Shown here: positions 49,002 to 62,860 of the stretch, piece by piece | Numbering within the stretch: the first letter of the stretch is position 1 | Layout: the number at the start of each line of letters is the position of its first letter | Assembly (NCBI GenBank): GCA_022266195.1 | Contig: WHVY01000001.1 | Coordinates: forward strand, 15,872,001-15,936,000 | Length of the DNA: 64,000 nt | Origin: Tetranychus cinnabarinus | Lineage: Eukaryota; Arthropoda; Arachnida; Trombidiformes; Tetranychidae | Reading direction: 5' to 3' | The notes under the pieces: generated by a model | What the model was told of the DNA's origin: nothing | The model's input: only the letters and a program-made list of their open reading frames with translations | The model's database searches: none | Made by a program: the position numbers and the translations under genes

Positions 49002-49216
49002 ATGATGATGTTGATGATGATGATGATGATGATGAAGAAAAAATAGAATCTGTTTCTGTATTTGGTTCATCATTTGAAGATTAAAACTGATGCTTTCAAT
49101 CAATATGATATTAGGCTCATCTTTTCGTTATGAGGACAAGAAGAAGTTTAAGGTGAAATGATGTTAGTTTTTTCTCTAACTTTCTTCTAGTTCATCATCA
49201 TCATCATCATCATCAT
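49002..49216. repeat. Opposed GAT and ATC microsatellites
   Basis: A GAT/ATG run at 49002-49034 and a TCA/ATC run at 49192-49216 lie about 160 bases apart in opposite orientation and could pair. They exemplify the simple trinucleotide repeats that pervade the introns. Confidence 0.7.
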
Positions 49217-51892
49217 TTTCTGAATCTTGGGAAAATGAGTTTAGTTTCAGACAGAATAATGTTTTGTTAGATCAAGATGGAGAAATAGAAACATAGTTTA
49301 GTTATATATATATATAAATATATCCTTTTTTTGATGATAACTTCAGTGGGAGGTTTAGCTGATGGTCGCTATTGACATAATTGGTTGCCATTAAACACTT
49401 GATCGCTCCCGCAACTTCCATTGAATAGGTGCTTTTAAAACTATCAAAACGATGAGGTTAAGCTCAATATTCAACTATAAATAGAGATGAAGGGAGAAAG
49501 ATTTTTGTTAGTTACAATATTAAAGGGAATCAATCAGTATTACGAGTTTTACTTACAATAATATTTTGTTTACGGTTCAAGATATCAGTATTGTTTCAGG
49601 ATAATCAGTGATGATGATGGTGGTGGTGATGTTGATGATTTGGATAAGTGAGATGTAAATTGATTTTCCATTTGAAATGTTGTTTTTTCAGATTGAAAAC
49701 AATAAAATATTTTCTCTTTTCTCTCTTTACTTTTAATGTTCAATTTGTTTCCATTTGCTGTTTCCATATGTGTTGTCAAATTTAGAATCATCAACTTATC
49801 ATGATTCAATGTTAATAAGATGGTAAAGAATAGTAAATCAGGTAAAGACTGTCACGTTAACCTCTTAATGTACAGGTAATAGATTCATATTCACCATTCT
49901 AGATTCGTGTTTCTCGATAATTCCATTTGTTCATGTTGATGTTTTTATGCATATAATATAAACATTTGAAAAGGCAAAAAACAGAGAATCTGAAAAACAA
50001 AGAAAAAAAAGAACTTTTAAATCATATTCATCTAAATCACAAGTCACAAAGTCAAAAGAAAAAGTGATTTACCTTTTCGACTTTACAGGTAATTTAAACG
50101 GCTAAACGGTGATAAACATCAAACATCAATTGATTTAACATGGTTAGTGAGAATGAACAAAGTAAAGACTTACATGTAAAGGTAAAAATCACGAAATGTA
50201 GAGATTGATACAAAAAAAAGCAAACAAACGAAACAAAAAAGAGAAATGTTGAAGTAATGAATGATATTACAAGCAATTGTGTAAATAATATTTCCCTTTT
50301 GGTTAAATCTGTTCACCAAGATTCTTGGTATGTAACATAATAGGCAAACATTCATCTTTATCTTCATCATTTCTACAGATTGTTCAGTTTATCTCGTTGG
50401 TTCATCTATGCAACTCCTTGTTTCCTCCATGCTTATTGCAAACCATTTTTTGCCTTGTCTTCCTCCTCTTCTCCTTGATTCCTCTTGTGATCATCTTTTT
50501 TATCCATCAACCCCTTTCCACCATCATCATCATTATCAACAGCAGCAGCAATTGATTGTTTCCTTGTGTTATAACTATTTAGCAATAAGAAGAAGAAGAA
50601 AAAATAGCCGACTGTACATGATTCCAACTATCCATGGATGTATCTTTAAATGTATGTTACGATTGACAACAATTGTCAGAAGAGTTTTGTCGAGTTTAAT
50701 CATCGTTGCACCAAATAGAGAGAGTAATAAGCAGCTTCTTTTCGGGTGACTTTACCAATCGTTTGACATGGAAACTGGAATGTAGAGGGAAAAGGAGAAA
50801 GATATACAGTTAGAAACAAAAATGACACACAAAATCATATATCATTATCAATTTAAATCAATCATCTTGCCTTTTGACAGAAAATTGTCTAACACAAGAA
50901 ATAGCCTTGTAATTGCCTTTGCCTTTTACGTACAGTTAAAGGATGAAGAGACTTGATCTTCCCTTTACTAGCTTATCCTTTCATCATTGTTTTTACCCAC
51001 TTCGACTACCTTTATCATTTCAATGGCAACATTTTTTACTTTGTTTTTATTGATTATGATCGATCAAGTTTATATTTATGTATGTAATAGTTACATAAAT
51101 ATATGAAGATGGAGAAGAAGAAGAAAAATGTCTCTCTTTTTACCAGACAAAAATGTAAACATATTAAGTTGGAATTACACTTTTGTACTGGAAAACAATT
51201 GTGATGACAAGTAACGTCTGAAAATGAAAAATCATTTTCATCTCAATGGATTTGGAGAACCACTTTTTTTTCAACAAAAAAATCATATATTAAACTGATT
51301 ATTGAACACACACAAAAGTTATATATTAATAACTCTGCTAACTCGAGTCAACTTTTGGATTATTCTTGTACATCACACACTTCATGTAATACATGAGTGT
51401 GAAAAGCAAGTTTTGAAAAATGATTCTCAATACCCTTTGAGCTAATCAACAAATTGGTTTGTCGTCAACAAAATGTGTTGATGAAAATGATTTTGCATCT
51501 AAATAGTGAATTTGGTTAATCATTAGATTCTTACAATTACACTGGAATATTGTTTTTTGTGACTTCCTTTTGCACTTGCAAGTATTAGTAGAGGAAGAAG
51601 TAAAAAAACAAAATCAGTTTGTCTCATGATTCCTCTGGAGATCCATAAATCTGATGATGATAATGATGATGGTGACGAAGATAATAGTAATAATGATAAG
51701 GTTGATGATAGTGTTGATGTTGATCCCAATTACTCTTTGATATACACTTCTAAGCTATTATGATCATGACATTTATTTAATAATCATGTTACCATTGTTT
51801 TTTCTCTCCTCTGACTGTCTTCTTCCTTTTGCCTTAACTAACATCAATTACACTGGAAACCATCAAACATGAAAATTACATTTGATTAACAG

Positions 51893-52171
51893 CTCCATTG
51901 TCCGCAAAACTGGTGCCTTCAAGTGAATCAACTGATGTTGGAAGTTCACTATTTCTTAACTGTTCGGTAACTGGCCATCCAATAGATTCAATAGTATGGG
52001 AAAAAGATCATAAACCAATTAAAGGAGATTCATCTGAACTAGGGATACATTTAGTGGCCAAAGATTTGCTTCACATTGAATCGATCAAAAGTAAACACCG
52101 AGGAATATACCAATGTTTTGCCTCAAATGAATACGAATCTGTCCATGCTTCATCACAGCTAAACATAAGAG
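51893..52171 (+). CDS. Dscam: Dscam-like gene, Ig4 exon (complete domain)
   Basis: Acceptor ttaacag and donor GTAATG bound a 279-nt exon, phase 1 at both ends. It opens PLSAKLVPSS, the same start as Dscam Ig4 (LSAKI-like), and has the domain cysteines in LFLNCSVTGHPIDSIVW and GIYQCFASNEYESVHAS. The latter resembles the MYQCFVRNDQESAEAS string of Dscam Ig4. Ig1-Ig4 of Dscam form the horseshoe that mediates homophilic binding, so this exon closes that module. Confidence 0.88.
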
Positions 52172-52910
52172 GTAATGAATCTTGATTCCAAATTAACAAT
52201 AAAAATCCTAATCCACCAAGAATAAACATTGAGTGTAAAGTGAAAGATCGAACAGTCAGAATAACAAGATCTATGGAGTCAGCTGAGTTTGATTGCATCT
52301 GTGAGAGAGAAAGAAAAATTTTATAAAAATGTGTTAAATCAATAATTGAAAACAAATGGTGTTGAGTGAAAAGGTAAATGATGAGTATAAAGTGAAAAAG
52401 GTAAGAGATTTAGATGATCCTGGACAGATTTCAAGTGAACAAAAAAAACGCAGACACTAAAAGTTCACAGATATAGCCCTGGTTGAACAGATTATTAAGT
52501 TATCCAATTTTTAGGAGAAACAAATTGCTTTTCATCTTCATCTTCTGTTTTCAACACTCAATAAAAACCTTTCCCATTCCATAACCCATGTCTTACTCAT
52601 CTCTTTTTTCCGTTGCTCATTTTCATCTTTTCCATTCCTTTTCCTCCTCCTCCTCCTACTGCACCATTTTTCCCTTTGCATCGTCTGCTTTTCTTTCCTC
52701 GTCTTTGTTTAACTTCTTGTTTAACCAAACAACTTTATTTCTCCTTCTATGGCTTTTTGCTTCATCTTTTTTCTTACATCGCACTTGTCTCAACATGGCT
52801 TCTCATCACTTTCGATTCAACTGTTCATTTTACAACTGATGATGGTTATATGATGACAACAATGGCGATGATTATCCTGTTAATGATGGCTCATGATTTA
52901 TCAACAATAG
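52172..52910 (+). other. Intron between Ig4 and Ig5 exons
   Basis: The 739-bp intron has pyrimidine-rich low-complexity sequence in its second half, which keeps a long artificial frame open into the Ig5 exon. No other feature is recognised. Confidence 0.75.
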
Positions 52911-53083
52911 ATGATCCTCCTGAGTTTAAGGAAACCTTTAAATCACAAACTTTAGATCCTGGTCCTTCATTGTCACTCAAATGTGTAGCAGCCGGTAATC
53001 CGTTACCACAAATAACCTGGACTCTTGATGGTTTTCCGATTCCAGAAAGCATGAGAGTTCGTTTTGGTGATTTTGTAACTAAG
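52911..53083 (+). CDS. Dscam: Dscam-like gene, Ig5 first-half exon
   Basis: The exon starts after caacaatag in phase 1 and ends at a GTAAGA donor in phase 0 (173 nt). It encodes DDPPEFKETFKSQTLDPGPS, with the first cysteine and tryptophan in LKCVAAGNPLPQITW, then RVRFGDFVTK. The stretch from EPGPS through GNPxPxI to xxYVT is diagnostic for Dscam Ig5. The split after the VT(K) position matches the exon boundary of that domain as I recall it in insects. Upstream frame through 52613 is intronic low-complexity and is excluded. Confidence 0.88.
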
Positions 53084-56000
53084 GTAAGAAGATTAATAAA
53101 CAAAGTCAAAATATTTTACAATTGATGAGCTTTTGATTAAACTAAAACGGTTAAAATTGAGAAGTTTAAAAATGAAATCTTATGCAACCTTTTGTCAAAC
53201 TGTAATACCATCTGGAATAATCTGGAATCAACTGCAGACGTTAACATAAAGGCGTCAAGTTTGAAAAATGAACCAACATGCTAATTGAATAATCTAAATT
53301 AGTAATTGGCATAATTTGTTTACAATTAACAGTTTAAACGTTATCATTAATCAATTTGTTTTCTTGGTAATACAAGAAGACTGATTGTTGAAAACTGATT
53401 TGGTGAAAGGGCAAAAATGAAACCATTAACTGGTTTAATTGAATGTAAGCATTTTGAATCAACAAATGTAACCAAAACTGTTAGATACAATAAATCAATT
53501 GAGTTTCATTTCTCTACCCTTTAGTTAATCACTTTCAACCCTGAAGCTTTGTTTGCTTATTTGCTCTTTCAATCAACGCAATTGTTTTGTTAAACAGTTG
53601 ACAAACACAGCAAACAGAAACATCAGTAAAGTGTCAATTTTATTAACAAATAAAAGTCAACAAATTGTCTCATTAGTTTCTCGTTTTAAAACACCCGCCA
53701 TTCAATCAACACCCAAGATAGGCAAAGGTGAAAGGCCAACAAATTACAGCATTTGTATCTGATAAGATGGAATGGATTTACTTGAAATTAGGATAATCAG
53801 AATTGAGGCAAAAAACGTATGAAAAACATTAACATTTAATGAAGCGAAAAAAAGATTAACAAAAGGATTAGAAAGAGTTGCTCTTTCCATTTTGATTAAC
53901 AGAAGTAATTGAAATTATCTCATTTACCAAATGATGGTGAACCCAATCACAATTAGACAAGTTGAAGATGACTTTCAAGGATTCAGTTAATAGACGGTGT
54001 AAAATGATTACAGAATATTATGCTCATTGTGAATGCAAATTCATAGGCAAGGTAAAGGATTGAAATTTTGTCTTGTTTCCCCTCTAAAACTGGTGAAAAC
54101 CATTGTAACCCATTAGATGAATTTAAAAATATACAAGAAATGATAGCAAGCTTAATTTAGATTCTTATAAATTCCTTGGTGAACGATATTTTCCAACTTA
54201 TCTTATTCTTTATTCATTTCTTTTCCTCTTGAAAACTTATCATTTGCTCTCTATTTTCCTCTGTGCTTCAACCTTATCCTGCTAACCCTTAATTTCATGT
54301 AACTTTTTGCCCATAATTTAATCATATTTTACTTCTCTTACTCCACAAATAAGGTTGCAATGGATGAGAGTAAAATATGGTAAAAAAAGAAATGGTAATA
54401 AGAAATTTAACAGGTATATAACTGTATTATAAAAAGATGTTGAAGAGGCACCAGAAATAGGCAGTAAATGTGTTCACTGTGAGGTTGCAAAGTGATTGAT
54501 TCAAATTGCTTCAAGGAAGAGGAAATGATCTGGAGAGAGATGAAGAGGAAGATGCTCTTTTTTCGATGATGATTATGATGACACAAAGAAAAAGGTTAAA
54601 TAGTTTGGTTCCTAACTTACATCTTTGTTGACAAGTTAAGTCTCAATAGTAATTTAAAGTGGTAAAAAATGATTACAAGTATCATACAATAACCAAGTTA
54701 AATGCATGTCAATTTTTTAACCTTGTCTCATCATCATCAATTGAATGGGTGTTTTAATGGCACCAACACCGAGAAACACTGAAAAAATACATCAACATCA
54801 TAAATTGATTTCCAATCTCTGGATGGATCCATGAATATTTATCCTAAAGTTGATCAAATCCTGGCTGTTAGTCGGGCCTCGCTGTTTGAACTTGATCTCT
54901 AAGGCCTAACTCATGGGCTTCACTTATTGAACTTGAATCTTTGATCCAAAATCCTTGGTCTAAATAGTTGATTTGATTCTTAGATTTATCTCTTCGAACT
55001 CACTATTCGTACCAGTTTACATAATTGAATAATTTTGAAGCTACCGACACCTTTCTTTAACTGCTTAAACCAGGTTGCTTTAGTTGATTGAATTTTCTCA
55101 GGATGGTTAGTTTAGAGATTGAGAATTGCCATTCAATTGTTGACCAAGTATTAGAGTGTGTCAATCAATTGGATATCCTTTCGACTATCCAATGAATCCA
55201 AACATTTTAGTCTTCCTTTTTCTCTTGTCTTCCTGTCCCCTGTAATGATAATAATAATAATTTCATGGTTAAATGGACCTCTAAAAAGGTATTGAAAGGA
55301 TGTTGAAAAGGAATTATTAGGAGAGAATGAAAGATGAAGATGAAGATGATAAGCAAAGATGAAAGAGTAATATAACAACATTGTCTTGGTGTAATAGTCA
55401 AGATACCATGTTTCCGGTCACATGAATTGATACTAAATCTTGCTTATCATTGGCTCAGCATTTCATTTCTTGCAAGTTTTCTTTTTTCTACCCATCTTGA
55501 AACCTGCTCATCTAATTATCATTTGCTATTATCGTTTGTTTCTCTTCTTGAAAAAAAGAGAGAAACTTCATCTTCAATTGTGGAATGAATCCATGAATAT
55601 CTTTTGGTAAACTCTTTCCTTTGGTTTGATCACTTAAACTCGCCCAAATTGGCTTGACACTCAAAACAGAGATAGATGTGAATGAGATGAAGAGGATAAA
55701 TTGAATGGAAGAAGAGGAAGATGAAAGGGAAAGGGAAAGATACAATAATGATGAGGATCTAAAACAAATACAAAAACCTTAATGATTCCAAGAAGATGTT
55801 CACTTAACTGTATCTTAATTTGCAATCAAACTTTCCCTTTCTATACATCTCACTTTGTTTGTGGTCAATTTAGATTTCAACGCGAAAAGGTAAAGATTTA
55901 ATGAGCAGCTTTACATATTTCAAGAGCTTTCACTTTCACCAAATTTTGCTCGTCATTGAAAATACAGCAGCAACTAAATTCACAAAGATAAAGATAATAA

Positions 56001-57250
56001 TAAAAGTTAACAATAAAAGAAATTATTTGTAAGTTGTAAATGATAAAAATAAACCTTACCAAGTACATGGTGTAGGAAGATGATGTTAACTGTAGGCCCA
56101 AACAAACCAATGTAAAGCTGAACAAATAACGAGTTAAAATTGAATTTTTCCTCTATTATCTGTTATAAATTAATCCCATGTGAAAAATTGGACAAAACAT
56201 TTACTAATAATGAACAAGACTTTGCAATCATCGCTATAAAAAACCCTTTCAATGGCTATTTTTATCAAAATTTTGAAAAACAAAATCACAATCATCAGCT
56301 TTCAGCTCCATCTATTGTTCAAATCAAAATGCTAATTGGGAGTCAAAAGTAAACAAAGTCCATCGACCATTCAGTGTTTTGAATATCTGTTGACCAGAAT
56401 ATTGGATTAGAGTCCAAATTGATTTAAGTGAATTAAAGTTTAACATTTCAGTGACAATAAACTGTGAAAAGAATGTATTTATTCAAAAAGTGAAGTACAA
56501 TTTCAAGATGAAAAACAGATAGAGTCGGATTGTAATTTTGCTTCAACTCATCATTTCACCTCACACTTGTCCAGTTATTATTTAAAATTGCCATCTCTAA
56601 TATAAACTCCAATCTTTACCATTTGATTTCACCTTTAACTTTATTTTTCTCATGTTCAACTTCAGTCCAGGACAAGAGGAAAAGAAGAGAAGAAAAAAGA
56701 AGTGAAAAACATTGAAAATGAAAAGTTTATTTTATGTGTGTTGTTACATGACTTACACTTGACTTTTAGACTCATTTTACGAATCAAATGTTGACAGCCA
56801 TTAACATCAACAAGAATAAAATGATGATGATAAAAACTCATCATAATCATCATTTATAGAGAGAAGAAGGAAAAAGATTTCACATCCAGAGAAAAAAAGA
56901 TACTTGTTTCTCTTCCATTTGACCCATAATTTGAAATAAAAAGCGCAAAGTATTCAAAGAAGAGAAGGAAAGATGTTGAAAGATATAAAAAAGACGATCA
57001 TGTTGATCATCATCATCATCTCACCATCATCAATTGTAAAATTGTCCATCCATTGATAATCATATTTCATATCCAATTCTTAACTGTATCTTCATCTTTT
57101 TTCATTCCTTTCACTCCATCCATTTCATCATATCACATCATTTCCCATTTTCATTGCCATTTCTCATCATTTCTCTTCACATTTTTTTCTCTCTCTTTTT
57201 TCCTTCTTTCACCATCAATTATCATCCCCTGATTGCTGAACAATTAATAG
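53084..57250 (+). other. Intron within Ig5
   Basis: 4.2 kb of AT-rich sequence with GA- and TC-rich runs. The segment about 54840-55010 is less repetitive but has no recognisable content. No exon is seen. Confidence 0.7.
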
Positions 57251-57485
57251 GAAAATTTGGTCGTCAGTTATGTCAACATTTCAGATGTGCGAGTTGAAGA
57301 TGGAGGTGAATACAAATGTAAAGCTGATAATGGAGCTTCATCCATTGAACACAGTCAACGTGTAAACATTAAAGGACCTCCAACAGTTCGGCCAATGGGA
57401 AACATAACAATTGTTGCTGGTGACCTTTTACTAATCAACTGTCCAGTCGCTGGTTATCCAATTGAATCGATAACATGGACAAAAG
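57251..57485 (+). CDS. Dscam: Dscam-like gene, Ig5 second half plus Ig6 first half
   Basis: The exon begins at GAA after attaatag in phase 0 and ends at a GTAAG donor in phase 1 (235 nt). It completes Ig5 with VVSYVNISDVRVEDGGEYKC and KADNG, then starts Ig6 with GPPTVRPMGNITIVAGD and INCPVAGYPIESITWTK. CPVAGYPIxSIxW is one of the most conserved strings of the Dscam family, which makes this the clearest family marker in the window. The mid-domain boundaries on both sides agree with splitting of Ig5 and Ig6 over two exons each. Confidence 0.92.
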
Positions 57486-60372
57486 GTAAGAATCGTTTTC
57501 AAACACTTTCATTTCAACTCAACTTTGAAATGAAAACTGTTGCTTTAGTCTTGTCTTGATATCAACTCAAGTAACTGGTAATGAGAAACTGTTTTTTGTT
57601 TCGTCTTCAATTACATTTGTTGTGAACAAGATAACGGAATAACAAGTTGACCAACCATGAATTACAGTCGTTTCAACCATATTTACACATCTTTGTCTTT
57701 ACATTTCTTTTTTTCTCTCATCATCTTCTTTAACCATTTCCATTGCAATTATTTTACTCTTTTTTTATTATTATCATCAGCCTCTTGAAATGGCAGATTC
57801 ATTCAGTGTATAAATTAACCCAGACTTGCCTTGTCCCTTGTTGCTCTCTTGTGTTAACCAAAAGCTTCTTTGAATCTCTTATACGCAGTACAAATTTATA
57901 ATGCAGTAAAAGCATCTACCGAATGCTTAAACCTAAACAATTAGAGATTGAATTCCGACAGGAATCAACCATTATTACGATAAATTCTCACTTAAATTGT
58001 GTTTCTACTCTTGTATGTTTTGCTTCTCAAACATTTCCTGTTCTCCACTTCAACTAACTTTTATTATTATTATTACATTTCTTTCCTCTTTCATCTCAAA
58101 ACACTCTTTCTTCCCATCTTCATCTTTATCTCCATCCGCATCTTTATGCTTCATCTTTTCGGTGAAAAGTCTAAACTAGATTTTCAGATCTGATTAAGAG
58201 TCACATTAGATTCAAATTATGTGTATTGTCTGAACCCAAACTCTGTTATTGTAAACTTGCATAATATCTCTGAATCTAGTTTATTTCATCCTCCCACCCG
58301 ATCAAACTTCACACACTATGAGGTCCATCAATGTTTGCCCTTGTTTACAATTCCTATTATGAAATTGCTCTGACTCCCAAATCATCCATACTAGCTCTTC
58401 CTCTGAGCTTTCACTAGTTATCACTCCAAACTCATCTCCAACTCTCTGGCTCTCCTCCCAGCCTCACTTCAAACTCCCAAGCTATCCATCCCAAGCTCTT
58501 CTCTGAGCTTCGAATAGTTATCACTCCAAGCTCATCTCAAGCTCCCAGAATTTCACTCCAAGTTCTCCCTCTGGATTCTCCCTTCCAGCTCACAGTTCTT
58601 TCCCTTTCACCTCTGGAACAGAGACACTATTTCAACTTTTATTTAACCGTGTAAGTAAAGAAACAGAGTAATGGCATTTCAATGTTTCCATTTCCCTTCA
58701 TCTCTTCGCGCTTAACTCCACTACGTAGCTATTCATAGATCGTCATCTCTGTACAAACGCGCGAATTCACGTATTCAATTTTCCCTCTCAAATTCCATCA
58801 TTCCATTTAAGTTTCTCCACTAACTTCCTCATTCCGATAACTCGCAATTTCTCCCTCTGAATTCTCCCCCTAATTTATCCTCCCAGTTTTCACTCCCAGT
58901 TTGCCTCCCAATCTGATATTGTTATTTTTCCCTCAAAATATTCATCTATTCCTTTTGACGCTCTATTAGACTGCTTTTACAGCTGACTCAATCAATGATA
59001 CTTTTAATGATAGTGAATATGAGGAAAAAGGGATTGTTAAAACAGTCTATTGCAGCAACTCATATGATTGTATATTTAGTCGTAATATGAATCAATCTCT
59101 GGGTTTTTGGTGCATCCACTATCTTCATTATTCCTGTCCCTTTTGGGTTTGGTATACAAACACATAAGCAGCATGATTGATTGTCCATTGAAAAAAAAGT
59201 TACCAGACAAACTGTGTTATAGCCAAACAGTTAAGCTTCTCGTGAGATTTAAAAGCAATTGATTTGAAGCCATGAAAGTATCACTTTGATAATGTATATT
59301 ATCAACTAGCATGTATCAAGTGTATCATCATCAGTTTCATCACCCTCTCTACATGTGAATCATTGAACAAATTACACTTTGAATGAAATAACAGAGCCGA
59401 GGAACAAACTAAACCGGCAACAAAAAGGTAATCAATAACATTATCGATAGTCAAGTAAACAAGAAGGAAAAAAAAGATTCAACTGTTCATGTTGATATGA
59501 AAGCGCATCACACATACAAAATAACAATATTTATGTTATCCTTTTGTTTCTCCAACCTTTTACATTGAAAGAGACTTTAGTTGAAGTTGTAATTGTACAG
59601 AAACAATGGTTTTATATTATTATATGAATAGTAAAGTTAATCAATAATTAAAATATTAATTTAAAGACAAAAGCCAAAAAGTATGTAATGCATACAACAA
59701 ACTGATTTACTTTCCTATCCCATTGGATATAAAAGGACTTGCAGTTGTTGTTTATTCACAATGGTTAATTATAAATGAGAGTTAATGATAAAGATTACTT
59801 AAGCTTTCTTTACTCTCAACAGTTCATTTGTTATTAAAGATTATGCTTAAGCATCCTCCTTTCAATGTCTCGTATTGGAAGCTCAATTCAGCTGACATTT
59901 GTTGTTTATAATGTAGGGTTATCCATTATCAACTGGGAATTGGTTTGTCCAATGGAAGATGATGATCCAGAAAAAAAACCAAAATCAAGGTTAAACATGT
60001 AACAAGGAAGAGTCATTGATATAAATTAAGAATGAATAAAGCGAGTTGAACTTCATGGATGAACTTGATAAAGATCAAAGAAAAGCTGGTCTTTTGGGTT
60101 CGACCGAAATCATGAAAATGTTTTGCAGTAACAATGAAAGGTTTTTCACGTAAAAGGGTCTTCTTTAGATACGATCTTGTCCAGCAAGAGTGACTTTGTT
60201 AGGTTGAATAAAAGCTTGTCCTTCGGGCTGAAAATGTTGGTTTTCTGTCATTTTTATTTCGTCTTTTTATTGATGAATTGAATATTTGTGATTTATTTTG
60301 TTGCTTGTGTAATGATTATCGATGATTAATTTAATTATTTTATTTCTTCTTTTGCTTTTAAATGTATTTTAG
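57486..60372 (+). other. Intron within Ig6
   Basis: 2.9 kb of intronic DNA. It includes a 100-bp-period tandem duplication and CTCCC-rich tract (58373-58920). The rest is AT-rich with no recognised feature. Confidence 0.7.
58373..58920. repeat. CTCCC-rich tandem repeat, 100-bp period
   Basis: Two units beginning actcccaa start exactly 100 bases apart (58373 and 58473) and share ctctgagctt, tagttatcactccaa and ctcatctc. A degenerate continuation rich in ctccca and ttctccctct runs to about 58920. The strand is strongly pyrimidine-biased. Confidence 0.6.
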
Positions 60373-60534
60373 CTGGACATAGACTGCCCGATAATCATCG
60401 ACAAAAGGTTCATGATAATGGTTCACTTGAAATACATCAAGTTGAAAGCTCAGTTGATGAAGGTTTTTATACTTGCCTTGCTCGTAACAAACAAAACCAA
60501 CAATCTGAGTCCAGTTTATACATTAGTGTTAAAG
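60373..60534 (+). CDS. Dscam: Dscam-like gene, Ig6 second-half exon
   Basis: Acceptor tattttag and donor GTAAGT bound a 162-nt exon, phase 1 at both ends. It encodes AGHRLPDNHRQKVHDNGSLE, then VDEGFYTCLARNKQNQQSES, carrying the second Ig cysteine. This matches the RALPxNxRQKVFPNGTL and YTCVAKNQ strings of Dscam Ig6, though the G-Y-SA segment after the cysteine is replaced by QNQQSE. Confidence 0.88.
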
Positions 60535-62860
60535 GTAAGTGAAATTTTGTTGATGATCAACACTTTATTTCAACTTTAACCCAACACTTGACAGTATATT
60601 TATCAACATCCAATTCATTAAATCATTAAGTCCAGTTAAACAAGGTTAATCTTTTCTCACAAAATGTTGATCATCTTTTCACCATCTAAATCAATCTGCA
60701 CTTAAACCAAATTTTCCCCTCAAACAAGTACATTTCAATCACTAACACTTTCATTTCAGCTAAATAATCATTCAATTATACAAAATTTTGTCAACTGTTA
60801 ATCAACTTCAAACATGGCGCTAATCAGTTTCCCTCGCTTTTTTCATCAAATCACATGACAAGTGACGATTTCAACGTAACCAAAGAGTAACAAAAGATAA
60901 TTAATTTTTAAAATGTAATCATTAAGATTTATTTCTTCCTTTAAGAGTTAATTGTTCCTTTTGTATCAGTTATAACTTATAACATTTTCTTCAGATGATT
61001 TCACTTAAATTGTGACCAAGTTTACTCTTAAACCATGTGAAATAAACAATAAATGTGTGAAAAAGGGAAACAAAAGGCGTATTGAGCTGTAATAATTTGT
61101 GACTTTGGTAACTATGAATGTACCCTGGAGTTGAAGCTTTATTAACACAGTTTAATCAAAACCAAGTTGACCAATGGTTATATAAATCATCCTGATTATA
61201 TCGAAATTGATTTGGATTCGGACTCTTCATGGTTCCAACTTGCAATTGGATTAGCGAATTTTTCCCGTTAATGTTTCACGCTTGACTTATCACCAAGTAA
61301 TAAAATAGGCGTCGGTTTACTCTCTTTCCCTCTTTTTGTGGACAAACTGGTTAAATTGTGGTCATCTCCAGGAACACGTTGTTTATGAGCCAATTCCAGT
61401 GCTTCCAGAAGCAACCCGTTCTAATGGGAAAGTCAATGAAGAGATGGAGATATGAAATATCAGACATTATGTAAAAGATTGATATGTCGACCCGTGTTGT
61501 TTGGTGATGACCAACCCCAGGATATTTATAAAGACATCAAAATTGGAAGTTAAAGGAAAAAGATTGACCATAGCGTTTGTTCTGAGTATTGACTGTTTCT
61601 CAATACTTTTCAATTTGAAGCTGGACTTGATTCATGAGATGCAAGAAAATGGCTATCGATTAATTATTCAATCCTTAAGATTTCAACGGTTTTCATCTAA
61701 ATGAAAATGAACTACTCTCATCAAATTGTAATCCTGTTTCAACAGTAAGCAAGACTTCTGTCATCTCTACTGTTATATACTCAGCTAAACCAGCAATCAG
61801 AAAGCTAAACAAGGCAGAAGTCCATGGAAGGAACAAAAAATGCCCACCAAAAGGAACCCATTTTCTATTACAGCTTCTTTCTTCAATCGATATTATTCTC
61901 AAGTTTTCCCTCCTCACCTTCATCTTCATCTCTGTCTTTATTTTTTCTTCCTCTCCTCCTTTTTCCGTACTTACACTTTTTACTCTATTTTTCAGCCAAA
62001 CACTGTGTTACCTTGAATTTAGATTAGTTTGTTGTCTTCAACTTAAACTTCACCTTAAAAACAACTTGTTTTTTCTTCATCTTATTGTCATCAGCAACTT
62101 TACCAACTTATACAGAATAAGAATGAATTTAAGTTATTGCGAATTCATTGTCAAGTTTCACAATCTCCACCTTAATTCTGTCCACTAACATTATTCGAGT
62201 AAACTCTTTACTAACCTGATAATTTACTCAAACCCTATTACCATCTCTTGAATAGAGATCCGTCAACCTTTCCATTCTTCCATAAAACTCGTGATATTTT
62301 GTCTACATGAAAAGCTTCAAATTTATTCTAAAATTTCAATGGTTCCTGACAAACACACACTTAAGGAGACCATTTTTACAACAAATTACCAGACAATTTT
62401 CAATACTCGTTGTCATGTTGATTTGAAATGTTGACGTAAATCAATCAATTTAAACATTTTCCAAGCTTAAAGCTGGAAAATGCATAAAATCCAATCAATG
62501 AAATGTATTTGTTTTTACATTGATTAACCAGAAAATGAGAATCAATTTTGCTTCATTTTCCCAGCAAGTGAGGTCAATTTAACCATATTAGCCAAAAGAA
62601 AGCCAAGATTCTTTAGCCCTTTATATACACACTCACAAAGACCATTATTGAATAAACTGTTTAGTCTAACAAGAATCGATATCTTTGATGAAGAAAAAAA
62701 AGTCTCATTTTTTAGTTAATCACTGTAATTGTAATTCTCCAAGAATGCAATGCTTTTTTTGCTTCTCTTATTAATTTTCATTTTATTTCTTCCCTTCTTT
62801 TTCTTCCCGGCTTCCAATGTTATTCCAATGACTGGGGATTACACATAAACACACACACAG
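60535..62860 (+). other. Intron between Ig6 and Ig7 exons
   Basis: 2.3 kb of intron. A 28-codon exon-like stretch (61372-61455) with its own stop is the only coding-like piece and does not fit the phase of the gene. A short CA run directly precedes the Ig7 acceptor. Confidence 0.7.

Larger units (their letters stand above)
29851..51892 (+). other. Large intron between Ig3 and Ig4 exons (22 kb)
   Basis: This intron has collected the mobile elements of the window: mariner (32490-33774), a 589-bp terminal-inverted-repeat element (34155-34743), a tRNA fragment (35318-35350), a SINE-like unit (40668-40940) and a minus-strand exon (44955-45302). GAT/ATC microsatellites occur near 48560, 49002-49034 and 49192-49216. 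Stretches of 29851-32489, 35351-40650, 41180-44950 and 45310-51892 are AT-rich low-complexity DNA with no exon I can support. The higher-complexity segment 34744-35317 may be an old transposon but is unassigned. Confidence 0.65.

Noticed and set aside
52613..52910. Open frame continuous with the Ig5 exon on its 5' side
   Set aside because: Poly-S/F/L low-complexity intronic sequence. The caacaatag acceptor in correct phase marks the true exon start.
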